From an uncultured Clostridia bacterium (GTDB lineage: Bacteria; Bacillota; Clostridia; Lachnospirales; Lachnospiraceae), in the NCBI GenBank assembly GCA_937895705.1, contig CALBKM010000011.1, positions 1 to 64,000 on the forward strand: a DNA stretch of 64,000 bases. The letters are read 5' to 3'. Shown here in pieces: positions 35,707 to 44,206 of this stretch (position 1 is the first letter of the stretch; each line of letters begins with the position of its first letter). Under the pieces are notes generated by a model that was not told the origin of the DNA, made no database searches, and saw only the letters and a program-made list of their open reading frames with translations. The position numbers and the translations under genes were made by a program.

Positions 35707-36722
35707 CCATTTTAGTCACCGGCGGTGCCGGCTATATCGGGTCCCACACCTGTGTGGAACTACTTAATGCGGGACATTCCGTGGTTGTGCTGGACAACCT
35801 TGCAAATTCCAGTGAGAAGTCCTTGGAGCGGGTGCGGCAGATTACCGGAAAGGAGCTTGCGTTTTACAAAGCGGATTTGCTTAATAAGGCTGCGGTGGAT
35901 GCTGTGTTTGAGGCGCATTCGGTGGATGCGGTGATTCATTTTGCGGGACTGAAGGCTGTGGCGGAGTCGGTGGAAAAGCCCCTGGAGTATTATCATAATA
36001 ATTTGACAGGCACCTTGAATCTTTGTGCCGCCATGCGGGAGCATGGCGTAAAGAATCTGATTTTCAGCTCCTCGGCTACGGTGTACGGCGAGTCGGAGAC
36101 GGTTCCGGTAACGGAGCGGTGTGAGAAGAAGCGTCCCACCAATCCTTACGGCATGACCAAGTGGATGTTAGAGGAGATTCTCATTGATTTGCATACCGGG
36201 GACCCGGAATGGAATGTGATTTTGCTCCGCTACTTTAATCCTATCGGTGCCCATGAGAGCGGTCTGATCGGAGAGGATCCCAACGGTATTCCGAATAATC
36301 TGATGCCGTATATCGCCCAGGTGGCCATCGGAAAACGTCCGCAGTTAAATGTGTTCGGCAATGATTATGATACGCCGGACGGCACCTGTATCCGGGATTA
36401 TATTCATGTGGCGGATCTGGCTTCGGGGCATGTAAAGGCCCTCGCAAAGCTTCGGGAAAACTGTGGTGTGAAGATTTATAATCTGGGCACAGGGAAAGGG
36501 TACAGTGTACTGGAGGTGCTTCATGCGTTTGAAGAAGCATGTGGAAAGAAGCTGCCTTATGTGTTTGCGGCTCGCAGAGCAGGAGATTTGGCAGTAAGCT
36601 TTTCGGACCCGGCGCTGGCGAAGGAAGAACTCGGCTGGGAGGCAAAGCGGGATATTTCCGCTATGTGCAGGGATTCTTGGCGCTGGCAGAGCATGAATCC
36701 GAATGGGTATCGGGAAAAGTAA
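35703..36722 (+). CDS. galE: UDP-glucose 4-epimerase GalE
   Basis: 339 residues, normal length. Interconverts UDP-Glc and UDP-Gal (possibly the HexNAc forms). VTGGAGYIGSHTCVELL binds NAD; SSSATVYGE and Tyr-Gly-Met-Thr-Lys are the active site; RYFNPIGAHESGLIGEDPNGIPNNL is the substrate loop; GTCIRDYIHV-type motif is present as DGTCIRDYIHVADLA. ATGA overlap with wecB. Supplies UDP-sugars to the operon it closes. Confidence 0.97.
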   Translation: MTILVTGGAGYIGSHTCVELLNAGHSVVVLDNLANSSEKSLERVRQITGKELAFYKADLLNKAAVDAVFEAHSVDAVIHFAGLKAVAESVEKPLEYYHNNLTGTLNLCAAMREHGVKNLIFSSSATVYGESETVPVTERCEKKRPTNPYGMTKWMLEEILIDLHTGDPEWNVILLRYFNPIGAHESGLIGEDPNGIPNNLMPYIAQVAIGKRPQLNVFGNDYDTPDGTCIRDYIHVADLASGHVKALAKLRENCGVKIYNLGTGKGYSVLEVLHAFEEACGKKLPYVFAARRAGDLAVSFSDPALAKEELGWEAKRDISAMCRDSWRWQSMNPNGYREK

Positions 36723-36783
36723 ACACTATCCGGGAAGCGGACAACGAACGCAATCTGCGGGAAAGCTAATGCAAACTGCGGGA

Positions 36784-36812
36784 TTGTTTTCCCTTGACGG
36801 ATGTGGTATAGT
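36784..36812 (+). promoter_or_regulatory. Promoter of the nucleotide-sugar dehydrogenase gene
   Basis: TTGTTT (36784-36789), 17-bp spacer, TATAGT (36807-36812), about 50 bases before ATG 36869. I see no hairpin terminator between galE and this point, so read-through is also possible. Confidence 0.5.
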
Positions 36813-36868
36813 AACTTGTGGAATTAAGTACGGATAGTTTTTTATTATATATACAAAGGGGAATTGCT

Positions 36869-38116
36869 ATGAGAAGTTACAAAATTGCGGTAGCCGGTAC
36901 CGGTTATGTAGGCCTTTCCATCGCTACGCTTTTAGCACAGCACAACGACGTGGTTGCGGTGGATATTGTACCGGAAAAGGTCGAGATGATTAATAACAGA
37001 AAGTCGCCGATTCAGGACGACTATATCGAGCAGTATCTGGCGGAGAAGGAGCTTTGCCTGAGGGCAACGTTGGATGCCAAGGCGGCGTATTCGGGTGCGG
37101 AGTTTGTGGTGATTGCGGCGCCGACCAATTACGATTCCCAGAAGAACTATTTTGATACCTCTGCGGTGGAGGCGGTGATTCGTCTGGTTATGGAGTACAA
37201 TCCGGAAGCAATCATGGTCATTAAGTCTACGATTCCGGTTGGGTATACGGAGAGCATCAGAGAGAAGACCGGAAGTAAAAATATTTTGTTCAGTCCGGAG
37301 TTTTTGCGTGAGTCCAAGGCTCTTTACGATAATTTGTACCCGAGCCGAATTATTGTCGGTACGGATATGAATGACGCACGTCTTACCGAGGCTGCTAAGG
37401 TGTTTGCGGAACTTTTACAGCAGGGTGCCCTGAAAGAAGATATCGATACATTGTTTATGGGCTTTACGGAGGCGGAAGCGGTGAAGCTGTTTGCCAATAC
37501 CTATCTGGCCCTTCGTGTGTCTTATTTTAACGAATTGGATACCTATGCGGAGATGAAGGGACTGGATACGCAGCAGATTATTAACGGCGTATGTCTCGAT
37601 CCGCGTATCGGAGCCCACTACAACAATCCGTCCTTTGGTTACGGCGGATACTGCCTCCCGAAGGATACGAAGCAGCTCCTTGCAAATTACGCCGAGGTAC
37701 CGCAGAATATGATGACGGCCATCGTGGAGTCCAACCGTACCCGTAAGGATTTTATTGCGGACCGTGTGTTGGAGAAAGCGGGATACTACAGTTATTCCGG
37801 CAATAATTCCTGGAATGCGGCACAGGAGAAGGAGGTTGTGGTCGGTGTGTACCGTCTGACCATGAAGGCCAACTCTGATAATTTCCGTCAATCTTCCATT
37901 CAGGGTGTTATGAAGCGAATTAAGGCCAAAGGTGCAAAAGTAGTAATTTACGAACCGACGTTAGAGGACGGAACCACCTTCTTCGGAAGCAAGGTGGTAA
38001 ACGATTTGGAGGCATTTAAGTCTCAGAGTGATGCGATTATCGCAAACCGTTACGATTCTTGTCTGGATGATGTGCAGGAGAAGGTATATACGAGGGACCT
38101 GTTCCGGAGAGATTAG
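36869..38116 (+). CDS. ugd: UDP-glucose/UDP-sugar 6-dehydrogenase
   Basis: 415 residues. NAD-dependent two-step oxidation of a UDP-hexose to the uronate. IAVAGTGYVGLSIATLLA (NAD loop), STIPVGYTE, FSPEFLRESKALYDNLYPSRI, VKLFANTYLALRVSYFNELD, and GYGGYCLPKDT with catalytic Cys262. The first-residue choice rests on AAAGGGG 8 nt before ATG 36869. The C-terminal half resembles Gram-negative short UGDs. UDP-Glc is the likely substrate; UDP-ManNAc or UDP-GalNAc cannot be excluded. Confidence 0.9.
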   Translation: MRSYKIAVAGTGYVGLSIATLLAQHNDVVAVDIVPEKVEMINNRKSPIQDDYIEQYLAEKELCLRATLDAKAAYSGAEFVVIAAPTNYDSQKNYFDTSAVEAVIRLVMEYNPEAIMVIKSTIPVGYTESIREKTGSKNILFSPEFLRESKALYDNLYPSRIIVGTDMNDARLTEAAKVFAELLQQGALKEDIDTLFMGFTEAEAVKLFANTYLALRVSYFNELDTYAEMKGLDTQQIINGVCLDPRIGAHYNNPSFGYGGYCLPKDTKQLLANYAEVPQNMMTAIVESNRTRKDFIADRVLEKAGYYSYSGNNSWNAAQEKEVVVGVYRLTMKANSDNFRQSSIQGVMKRIKAKGAKVVIYEPTLEDGTTFFGSKVVNDLEAFKSQSDAIIANRYDSCLDDVQEKVYTRDLFRRD

Positions 38117-38158
38117 GAGATCGAATCCTTTGAGGAAAATAATTAAGATGACGTTTGT

Positions 38159-38188
38159 GGCCCGGAAGTGTTTCCGGGCCTCTTTTTT
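38159..38188 (+). terminator. Intrinsic terminator after ugd
   Basis: GGCCCGGAA pairs with TTCCGGGCC around GTGT, followed by TCTTTTTT. Confidence 0.92.
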
Positions 38189-38191
38189 GCC

Positions 38192-38220
38192 TTGCGTAAC
38201 GCTTTGAAAAAGAGTATAAT
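38192..38220 (+). promoter_or_regulatory. Promoter of the murL-murD operon
   Basis: TTGCGT (38192-38197), 17-bp spacer, TATAAT (38215-38220). A weaker second candidate (TATGAT at about 38300) lies closer to the gene. Confidence 0.6.
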
Positions 38221-38348
38221 GACCCTAGGTGTTTCCGCAATTTTGTAATCGTTTGCCGAAATCGCGGAAAACATAGTTCCGTTTCGGCGGGAATATACTA
38301 TGATAGTGTAATTGATATTATGTATGTGAATGGTAAAGAGGACAGTGT

Positions 38349-39725
38349 ATGGATTTTTTTTCTTTAAGAGAACAGTACAAGGAGTTTGTTTATAAAGGTT
38401 TTTGTTACGGAACGGAGGACGGTTTTTACAAGGCGACCTTTTCTTATGAGATTCCGGGATTGTCGGAGTTTGAGACGGTGTGGAAGTTTCCGGATGCGGG
38501 GAGAACGGTGGATGAGACGATTTTGCACCGGCTGTTGTTCGAACTTGGTATGGCGGAGGCCATCAGTTACTGGAAGGTGACTTGTGCGCCGGTACTTCGT
38601 GTGGCGTGCGGAACGCTTACGGAGTGGCAGAATAAATGGTGGCGGAAGCTGTTTTACAACGGTCTCGGAGAGTTTATGTATATAAATGGGATCGAGGTGT
38701 CGGAAGAGGAACTTCTGACCATTGTGTGCGGACCGGTAGGCGGCGGAAACGGCGATGGCGCAGACTGTAAAGCCGGCACGAAGCCGGAAGCTGCTTTTAC
38801 CGTTAAGCTTATTGATCGTGCATCATACACCGGCTGTCTTGTACCGGTGGGCGGCGGAAAGGATTCCGTGGTTTCCATGGAAGTGCTTCGGAACGAGGAT
38901 GTGACGATTTATCGTATTAATAAGGATGCTACGGTGGAGAATGTATTGGCTGCAGCGGGACGGGAGTATAAGACCTGCTTTGTAAACCGCAGACTGGACC
39001 CGCGGATTCTGGAGATGAACAAGCGGGGATTTTTAAACGGCCATATTCCGTTTTCCGCGGTGGTGGCGTTTTCTACTTTTGTTTCCGCATACTTGCAGGG
39101 GATTCGGTATATTGCGTTGTCTAATGAGTCCAGTGCCAACGAGTCTACGGTGGCGGATTCTTTCGTGAATCATCAGTATTCCAAGAGCTATGAGTTCGAG
39201 CGGGATTTTATGGAGTACATCGGCAGTTTCCTTACCACGGACATCCGGTATTTCAGTCTGCTGAGACCGCTTTCGGAGTTGCAGATTGCGTTTTTGTTTT
39301 CTAAGTATACAAAGTATCACAAGGCGTTCCGCAGCTGTAATGCGGGTAGCAAGCAGGGAATCTGGTGTTGTAATTGTCCGAAGTGTTTGTTTGTGTATAT
39401 TATTTTGTCTTCCTTCCTGTCGGAGGAGGCCCTGACGGAGATTTTCGGAGAAAACCTTCTCGATGCGGAAAAGAGCGAGAAGTATTTCAGGGAGCTGACG
39501 GGACTTGATGAAAATAAGCCGTTCGAATGTGTGGGAACGAGAAGCGAAGTGGTGATGTCCTTAAAGAAGTATTTGGAAAAGGGCGGTACGGCGCTGTTGC
39601 CGGTGAAGTATGCCGCCTGGATTGCCGAACAGCCGGGAAATGTGGATGAGGCGCTTCTTGAGTGGAACGCCTTACACAATGTGCCGGAGGAGCTGTTGGC
39701 TGTACTGAAAGAAGAGTTAGTGTAA
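38349..39725 (+). CDS. murL: UDP-N-acetyl-alpha-D-muramoyl-L-alanyl-L-glutamate epimerase MurL
   Basis: 458 residues matching the MurL family described in Xanthomonas, which epimerises the terminal L-Glu of UDP-MurNAc-L-Ala-L-Glu to D-Glu with ATP use. Visible: an N-terminal domain of ~140 residues, a PP-loop-like GGGKDS near residue 168, RINKDATVENV, GHIPFSAVVAFS, ALSNESSANEST, and a Cys-rich late segment (CNAGSKQGIWCCNCPKCLF). It is directly followed by a murD homologue, the same pairing as murL with murD2 in Xanthomonas. Assignment is by memory of family motifs and by context. Confidence 0.8.
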   Translation: MDFFSLREQYKEFVYKGFCYGTEDGFYKATFSYEIPGLSEFETVWKFPDAGRTVDETILHRLLFELGMAEAISYWKVTCAPVLRVACGTLTEWQNKWWRKLFYNGLGEFMYINGIEVSEEELLTIVCGPVGGGNGDGADCKAGTKPEAAFTVKLIDRASYTGCLVPVGGGKDSVVSMEVLRNEDVTIYRINKDATVENVLAAAGREYKTCFVNRRLDPRILEMNKRGFLNGHIPFSAVVAFSTFVSAYLQGIRYIALSNESSANESTVADSFVNHQYSKSYEFERDFMEYIGSFLTTDIRYFSLLRPLSELQIAFLFSKYTKYHKAFRSCNAGSKQGIWCCNCPKCLFVYIILSSFLSEEALTEIFGENLLDAEKSEKYFRELTGLDENKPFECVGTRSEVVMSLKKYLEKGGTALLPVKYAAWIAEQPGNVDEALLEWNALHNVPEELLAVLKEELV

Positions 39726-39788
39726 TGGCATGTATGGGGAATTGGTTGAAAGATATGCTGTCCGGGGGGCGGCGGATTGGAGATTCGG

Positions 39789-41036
39789 ATGAATATTGTA
39801 CAATATCTGAACGGAAAGAGAATACTGATTTGGGGCTACGGCAGGGAAGGAAAGTCTACAGAGAGTTTTCTTGAGACTTACTGCGCACCGGCCTCGGTGG
39901 AAATATATGAAGGGGACAAAGCCGGTATTGATGAGGCAAAGTATGATTTGATTATCAAGAGCCCTGGGATTCCGATGCTTGAATATCATCCGAAGTATAC
40001 GTCTCAGACGGAGTTGTTTTTGGGACAGTTTAAAAACAGAGTCATCGGTGTGACCGGAACCAAGGGAAAGAGTACCACTGCCACAATGCTGCACCATGTG
40101 CTTGATACGTGTTCGGGGCATAAGACGTTGCTTCTTGGTAATATCGGTAAGCCATGCCTGGATTATTACGGCGAGATGGAAGGGGATACCCTGGCGGTGT
40201 TTGAGCTTTCCTGCCATCAGCTGTTTCATACAAAGGTATCACCACACGTGGCGGTGCTTTTAAATATTTTTGAGGAGCATTTGGACTACTACAAGACCAT
40301 GGAAAACTATGTGGCATCAAAGCATGCCATTGCAAAATATCAGGAGCCCGCGGACTTTCTGTATTGCGGTGCCGGTGTGGATTTGACCGGTATTGCGGCA
40401 GCGGGAAAGCGGACGGTGATTGCGCCGGTTACGGAAAAAAAGTATGCGCTTCGGATTTTGGGCGAACAGAATCAATACAATGCGGAGTTCGTGTACCGGA
40501 TTGCTACGGAGGTGTACGGCTGTGACGGAGAGGCGGTAAAGGCGGCACTCGGGGAAGTGGGCAATCTTCCGCATCGCTTGGAGTTCATCGGAGAGAAGAA
40601 CGGCGTACGGTATTACGACGATTCCATAGCTACCATTCCGGAGGCGGTGATTTGTGCTGTGGCGGCCATCGAGAATGTGCAGACGGTGATTATCGGCGGC
40701 ATGGACAGGGGAATTGATTACAGTGTGCTGGAGACGTTTGTGAAGGAGAATCCGCAGTATACCTATATTTTTATGTATGCTACCGGAAAACGGATTTATG
40801 GTGCACTGACAAGCGCTGAGAGCGATTTGGTTGCAGCGGACGGTACGAGTAAACCCATGTATGGAAAGGATAAGAATTGTTTCCTTGTGGAGACTTTGGA
40901 GGAAGCGGTAGCTCTGGCAAAGAAGGTCACGGTACCGGGGAAGGCTTGTGTGATGTCTCCGGCGGCACCGTCTTACGGGGTGTTCAAAAACTTTGAAGAA
41001 CGCGGGGAAAAGTTTAAAGAGTATGTGATGAGATAG
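39789..41036 (+). CDS. murD: MurD-type ligase, probably UDP-MurNAc-L-Ala--L-Glu ligase (MurD2)
   Basis: 415 residues with the Mur ligase plan: N-terminal Rossmann domain (RILIWGYGREGKSTES), central ATPase with GVTGTKGKSTT near residue 88, ELSCHQLFHTKVSPHVAVLLNIFEEHLDYY, and C-terminal domain with GEVGNLPHRLEFIG, YYDDSIATIPEA and GGMDRGIDYSVL. GGAG lies 6 nt before ATG 39789; a TTG at 39777 is an alternative. Next to murL, the likely amino acid added is L-Glu rather than D-Glu; sequence alone does not prove this. Ends at a strong terminator. Confidence 0.85.
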   Translation: MNIVQYLNGKRILIWGYGREGKSTESFLETYCAPASVEIYEGDKAGIDEAKYDLIIKSPGIPMLEYHPKYTSQTELFLGQFKNRVIGVTGTKGKSTTATMLHHVLDTCSGHKTLLLGNIGKPCLDYYGEMEGDTLAVFELSCHQLFHTKVSPHVAVLLNIFEEHLDYYKTMENYVASKHAIAKYQEPADFLYCGAGVDLTGIAAAGKRTVIAPVTEKKYALRILGEQNQYNAEFVYRIATEVYGCDGEAVKAALGEVGNLPHRLEFIGEKNGVRYYDDSIATIPEAVICAVAAIENVQTVIIGGMDRGIDYSVLETFVKENPQYTYIFMYATGKRIYGALTSAESDLVAADGTSKPMYGKDKNCFLVETLEEAVALAKKVTVPGKACVMSPAAPSYGVFKNFEERGEKFKEYVMR

Positions 41037-41038
41037 AA

Positions 41039-41077
41039 AACGCCTATGTCGCATCAGAGCGGCATAGGCGTTTTTTT
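41039..41077 (+). terminator. Intrinsic terminator after murD
   Basis: AACGCCTATG pairs with CATAGGCGTT, followed by a run of seven T. A-rich bases on the left side are short, so action toward the convergent gene is less certain. Confidence 0.92.
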
Positions 41078-41126
41078 GTGTGATAGAATGATGTTGTAGG
41101 CAGAACATCATACTTAGAGGCTGCGC

Positions 41127-41984
41127 TTACATTTTTGATGTGGCCGGAGAAGTAGTCGGTACCGGCCCCGGGGTATCGGTGTTGTCCGGCTGCGGGGGCG
41201 TCGTGTTTTCTTTTACATGCTGCCGGCCCTCATGGTCCATCTCATAATTTTCCTTATGTATCAGTTCCGAAATCGGTACCAGTTCATAGCCTTTTTCTTT
41301 TAATCCCAGAATGACAGCTTCCAATGCCGCCGGAGTATACTTTGCACCGTTGTGCATGAGGATGATGGAGCCGTTGCTCAAATGCTTATGCTCCAGAACC
41401 TTTTTAATAATAGCGTCGGAGCCGTAGTCTTTCCAGTCAAGGCTGTCAATGTCCCATTGCACGCAATGATAACCCATGTCCTGACATACTTCGATGAGCG
41501 TGTTGTTATAATCTCCGTAAGGCGGTCGGAACAGATTCATCTCCACACCGGTCAATTCCTTGATACGATCATGAGCTTTTTGTAGCTCTGTACGGCATTG
41601 TTCTGCGGAAAGTTGGGACATCTGTTTGTGGTTTTCGCTGTGATTGCCCAGGTCGTGGCCATCCGCCAAGATGGCTTTTACGTCATCCGGATACTTATTC
41701 ATCCACTCGCCGGTCATGAAAAAGGTGACTTTGACGTTGTGTTTCTTGAGGATGGCCAGGAGGTTGCGGGTGTCTTCATTCCCCCACGCCGCATCAAAGC
41801 TGAGCGACACTTTTTTCTCCTCCGTATCTACACAGTAGATCGGGAGCTTCTTTGCCTTGCCTGCGGTAGGGATGGTATCGTTTAAAAGTTTACTGCCCGC
41901 GAAAAGGAAAAAGGCGATGGAGAAAAGAAAGAGGGAGTATTTTACGATGCGGTAGACTTTGGTTGGGTTTTCGTCTGGATTCAT
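41127..41984 (-). CDS. Polysaccharide deacetylase (CE4/NodB, PdaB-like)
   Basis: 285 residues, one N-terminal membrane anchor (YSLFLFSIAFFLFAGSKLL), then a NodB domain: SFDAAWGNEDT, HDLGNHSENHKQMS with the metal-binding H-S-x-x-H, FRPPYGDYNN, WDIDSLDWKD and ILMHNG. The first motif is FDAAWG rather than the canonical FDDG, as in the PdaB group, so the second Asp is absent; activity is therefore uncertain. A Pro/Thr-rich tail (residues ~260-285) may reach into the wall. Likely acts on peptidoglycan or another wall glycan outside the membrane. Convergent with murD. Confidence 0.9.
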   Translation of the reverse strand: MNPDENPTKVYRIVKYSLFLFSIAFFLFAGSKLLNDTIPTAGKAKKLPIYCVDTEEKKVSLSFDAAWGNEDTRNLLAILKKHNVKVTFFMTGEWMNKYPDDVKAILADGHDLGNHSENHKQMSQLSAEQCRTELQKAHDRIKELTGVEMNLFRPPYGDYNNTLIEVCQDMGYHCVQWDIDSLDWKDYGSDAIIKKVLEHKHLSNGSIILMHNGAKYTPAALEAVILGLKEKGYELVPISELIHKENYEMDHEGRQHVKENTTPPQPDNTDTPGPVPTTSPATSKM

Positions 41985-42041
41985 GGTTTGCCTCGTAAGA
42001 TGTGCTTCGTATAGTGTATGGAAGAAATGTGGAAATAATGC

Positions 42042-42070
42042 TTGATAAAAGGGAAAAAGTATCGTATCAT
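42042..42070 (+). promoter_or_regulatory. Promoter of the DUF2225 gene
   Basis: TTGATA (42042-42047), 17-bp spacer, TATCAT (42065-42070), giving a leader of about 80 bases. Confidence 0.55.
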
Positions 42071-42156
42071 GGAAATAGAAGAAAGTTGTGAATACAGGTG
42101 TTTTACATTTATCTGACGTGCTTGGCGGCGAGAAGGGACACGTCGAAGGAGGAAGA

Positions 42157-43014
42157 ATGAGTAATTTACTGTCGGGGTTAGAAGAATTGGGACTCGGTGG
42201 CGTAAGTGATATGGAAGTTTACGATGATACGGAGACGAAATCCAGACGAAAAAAAGCGGAGGCCGTTGAGGCGGAGCATCACGAGAAAACGGAGATTGAT
42301 TATCTGTTTGATAAGACCCATAATTGTCCGGTGTGTGACGAGGAGTTTAAGAGTAGTGCGGTGCGGACCGGTAAGGCGAAGTTGATCGGTACCGATACGG
42401 ATTTGCGTCCGCGTTATCAGGGTGTGGACCCGCTTAAGTACGACGCCATTGTGTGTCCGCGTTGCGGCTATGCAGGTGTGAATCGGTTCTTTACCGCAAT
42501 TACGACACCGCAGGCAAAGCTTGTGTTGGAGCAGATTTCCAAAAAGTTTCATGCAACGTTGAAGTTGGACGGAGTATATTCCTATGATGACGCAATTTTG
42601 TTTCATCGTCTGGCGCTGGCCAGCGCAGTGGTGAAACGTTCCAAACTAAGCGAACGGGCGTATACCTGTCTGAAGACCGCGTGGCTTCTTCGGGCCAAGC
42701 AGGAGGATCCTGCCACCGAGGAGAAGGAGAAGCCTGCTTTGCAGGAGCAGGAATTGGAGTTTTTAAGCAGTGCCTATGACGGATTTTCCGAAGCCATGAG
42801 CAAGGAGAATTATCCGATTTGCGGCATGGATGAAAACACCATGTTTTGCATGTTGGCGGACATCGGAAGAAGGGTAGGTCATTATGACGAGGCCGGAAGA
42901 CTGATTTCCAGAGTAATCGTTTCAAGAAATGCACCGGAACGAATTAAAAACAAAGCCCGGGATATTAAGGAACTGATTGTGGAAGATATGGCAAAGGCAA
43001 ATCAAGCGCAATAA
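42157..43014 (+). CDS. DUF2225 domain protein
   Basis: 285 residues of the DUF2225 family (function not established). Zinc-binding look: CPVCDEEF near the start and CPRCGYAG about 45 residues later, followed by a helical TPR-like region (ALASAVVKRSKLSERAYTCLKTAWLLR and HYDEAGRLISRVI). The start is ATG 42157, with AAGGAGG 5 nt upstream. The first ~45 residues are acidic/basic and probably disordered. No signal peptide; cytoplasmic. Confidence 0.87.
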   Translation: MSNLLSGLEELGLGGVSDMEVYDDTETKSRRKKAEAVEAEHHEKTEIDYLFDKTHNCPVCDEEFKSSAVRTGKAKLIGTDTDLRPRYQGVDPLKYDAIVCPRCGYAGVNRFFTAITTPQAKLVLEQISKKFHATLKLDGVYSYDDAILFHRLALASAVVKRSKLSERAYTCLKTAWLLRAKQEDPATEEKEKPALQEQELEFLSSAYDGFSEAMSKENYPICGMDENTMFCMLADIGRRVGHYDEAGRLISRVIVSRNAPERIKNKARDIKELIVEDMAKANQAQ

Positions 43015-43025
43015 GAAACTGACAG

Positions 43026-43063
43026 TGCCGGTTCACCGGAAAGGTGATCCGGCATCTTTTTCC
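43026..43063 (+). terminator. Intrinsic terminator after the DUF2225 gene
   Basis: TGCCGGTTCACC pairs with GGTGATCCGGCA (one T-T mismatch), loop GGAAA, then TCTTTTT. Confidence 0.85.
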
Positions 43064-43080
43064 GTGCAGGCAAAGTGAGC

Positions 43081-43196
43081 ATGCAAGCAACCGGCGAGAG
43101 CTTGCTCTCAGCCGGTAGAGCAGTCATGCGAACGCGCCCACGACCGAGCGGCTATGCAGCGAGGTTGGGAGGCAGGCGCGTAGCGCAAGCCTGCAT
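43081..43196. repeat. GC-rich intergenic element with strong hairpins
   Basis: Between the terminator and the DUF6062 gene lies a block unlike its surroundings. It is bounded by ATGCAAGC at the left and GCCTGCAT at the right. Hairpin 1: ACCGGC-GAGAGC-TT-GCTCTC-A-GCCGGT (43090-43116). Hairpin 2: GCAGGC-GCG-TAG-CGC-AA-GCCTGC (43172-43194). It has no reading frame. It could be a dispersed palindromic repeat or a structured RNA; this cannot be decided here. Confidence 0.5.
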
Positions 43197-43223
43197 GGAA
43201 CTACATCAGAAAGGAGAAGCAAT

Positions 43224-43937
43224 ATGAAAGAACAGTTATATACGATACCGGTAAGCGAGGCACTGGAAAAGGAATGCGAGTGCCCGGTGTGCGCCATGCG
43301 CCGGGAATTGGAGAAGGCGTCCTTAGAGTATACTTTGGGACCGAGTTACATGGAAGATGATGTACGGATGGTGACGGATAAGGCGGGCTTTTGTCCGGTT
43401 CATGCAAAAGAGCTTTATCGCCAGCAGAATCGCCTCGGACTGGCGCTCATTTTAAAGACTCACATGGACCGTACTATTAAGGATGTGGAGCGGCTTTCCA
43501 AAGGCCCGGTCATGGGGGGCGGACTGTTTAAGAAAAAGTCCGATGCCCCGGTTGTAGAATATATGAAGAAGCTGGATTGCTCCTGTTTTGTATGCGAACG
43601 GGTAGAGAATGTGTTTGAGCGGTATATTGCGACGATTTTCTATTTATACGAAAGGGAAAGTGATTTCAGAGAAAAGCTTTCAAAGAGCAAGGGCTTTTGT
43701 AACGGGCACTATGCTCTTTTATACGAACAGGCGCCGCTTTATTTGTCCGGAAGCGATTTGACGGATTTTGTGGAGATGCTGAACGATGTGTATCTTTCCA
43801 ATCTGAAACGTGTGCGGGATGATCTGGAGTGGTTTACCGACAAGTTTGATTATCGGAATGCGGATGCCCCGTGGAAGAACTCCAAGGATGCCTTGCCGCG
43901 GACGCTTCTTAAGACCAACGGAATTTGGGTGGAGTAG
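43224..43937 (+). CDS. DUF6062 family protein
   Basis: 237 residues, cytoplasmic. Two similar halves: ECPVCAMRRELE with GFCPVHAKEL, and CSCFVCERVENVF with GFCNGHYALLYE, so each half pairs a C-x2-C with a C-x2/3-H, suggesting two metal sites. The family is named in Lachnospiraceae genomes but has no known function. AAAGGAG precedes the ATG. Followed by a weak hairpin at about 43944-43968. Confidence 0.8.
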   Translation: MKEQLYTIPVSEALEKECECPVCAMRRELEKASLEYTLGPSYMEDDVRMVTDKAGFCPVHAKELYRQQNRLGLALILKTHMDRTIKDVERLSKGPVMGGGLFKKKSDAPVVEYMKKLDCSCFVCERVENVFERYIATIFYLYERESDFREKLSKSKGFCNGHYALLYEQAPLYLSGSDLTDFVEMLNDVYLSNLKRVRDDLEWFTDKFDYRNADAPWKNSKDALPRTLLKTNGIWVE

Positions 43938-44086
43938 CAGAAAAAACGAGGGCGGGATTCTCGTTTCGAAACCTCAATCTCAGGACAGTTTCAGAGAATG
44001 ATTGAGTAAAACTTAGAATAATCGAGCATATTAGAGTATATGTTAGAAAATGTGCAAATTGATTTGAACTGCCCGAAGGGAAAAAC

Positions 44087-44115
44087 TTGCAACTTTTTTC
44101 CGTAGTATGTAATAT
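44087..44115 (+). promoter_or_regulatory. Promoter of the groES-groEL operon
   Basis: TTGCAA (44087-44092), 17-bp spacer, TAATAT (44110-44115). The CIRCE operator begins 11 bases downstream, overlapping the transcription start region. Confidence 0.75.
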
Positions 44116-44126
44116 ATGGATATCGG

Positions 44127-44153
44127 TTAGCACTCGGAAGGGAAGAGTGCTAA
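44127..44153 (+). promoter_or_regulatory. CIRCE operator (HrcA binding site)
   Basis: TTAGCACTC, 9-base spacer, GAGTGCTAA: an exact match to the CIRCE inverted repeat. HrcA repression of groESL, relieved by heat stress, is expected from established knowledge; hrcA itself is not in the window. Confidence 0.97.
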
Positions 44154-44206
44154 CAAAAAACGACAGAAAGCGGTGAGGACCGCGCGAAATAGAAGGAGGA
44201 ATTATC

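Noticed and set aside
8000..38200. Search for rfbC, rfbD, a polysaccharide pyruvyl transferase and a second Wzy
   Set aside because: None of the genes in the two polysaccharide blocks shows the motifs of these families.
43944..43968. Hairpin AAACGAG/CTCGTTT after the DUF6062 gene
   Set aside because: Stem is weak and not followed by a T run, so not called as a terminator.
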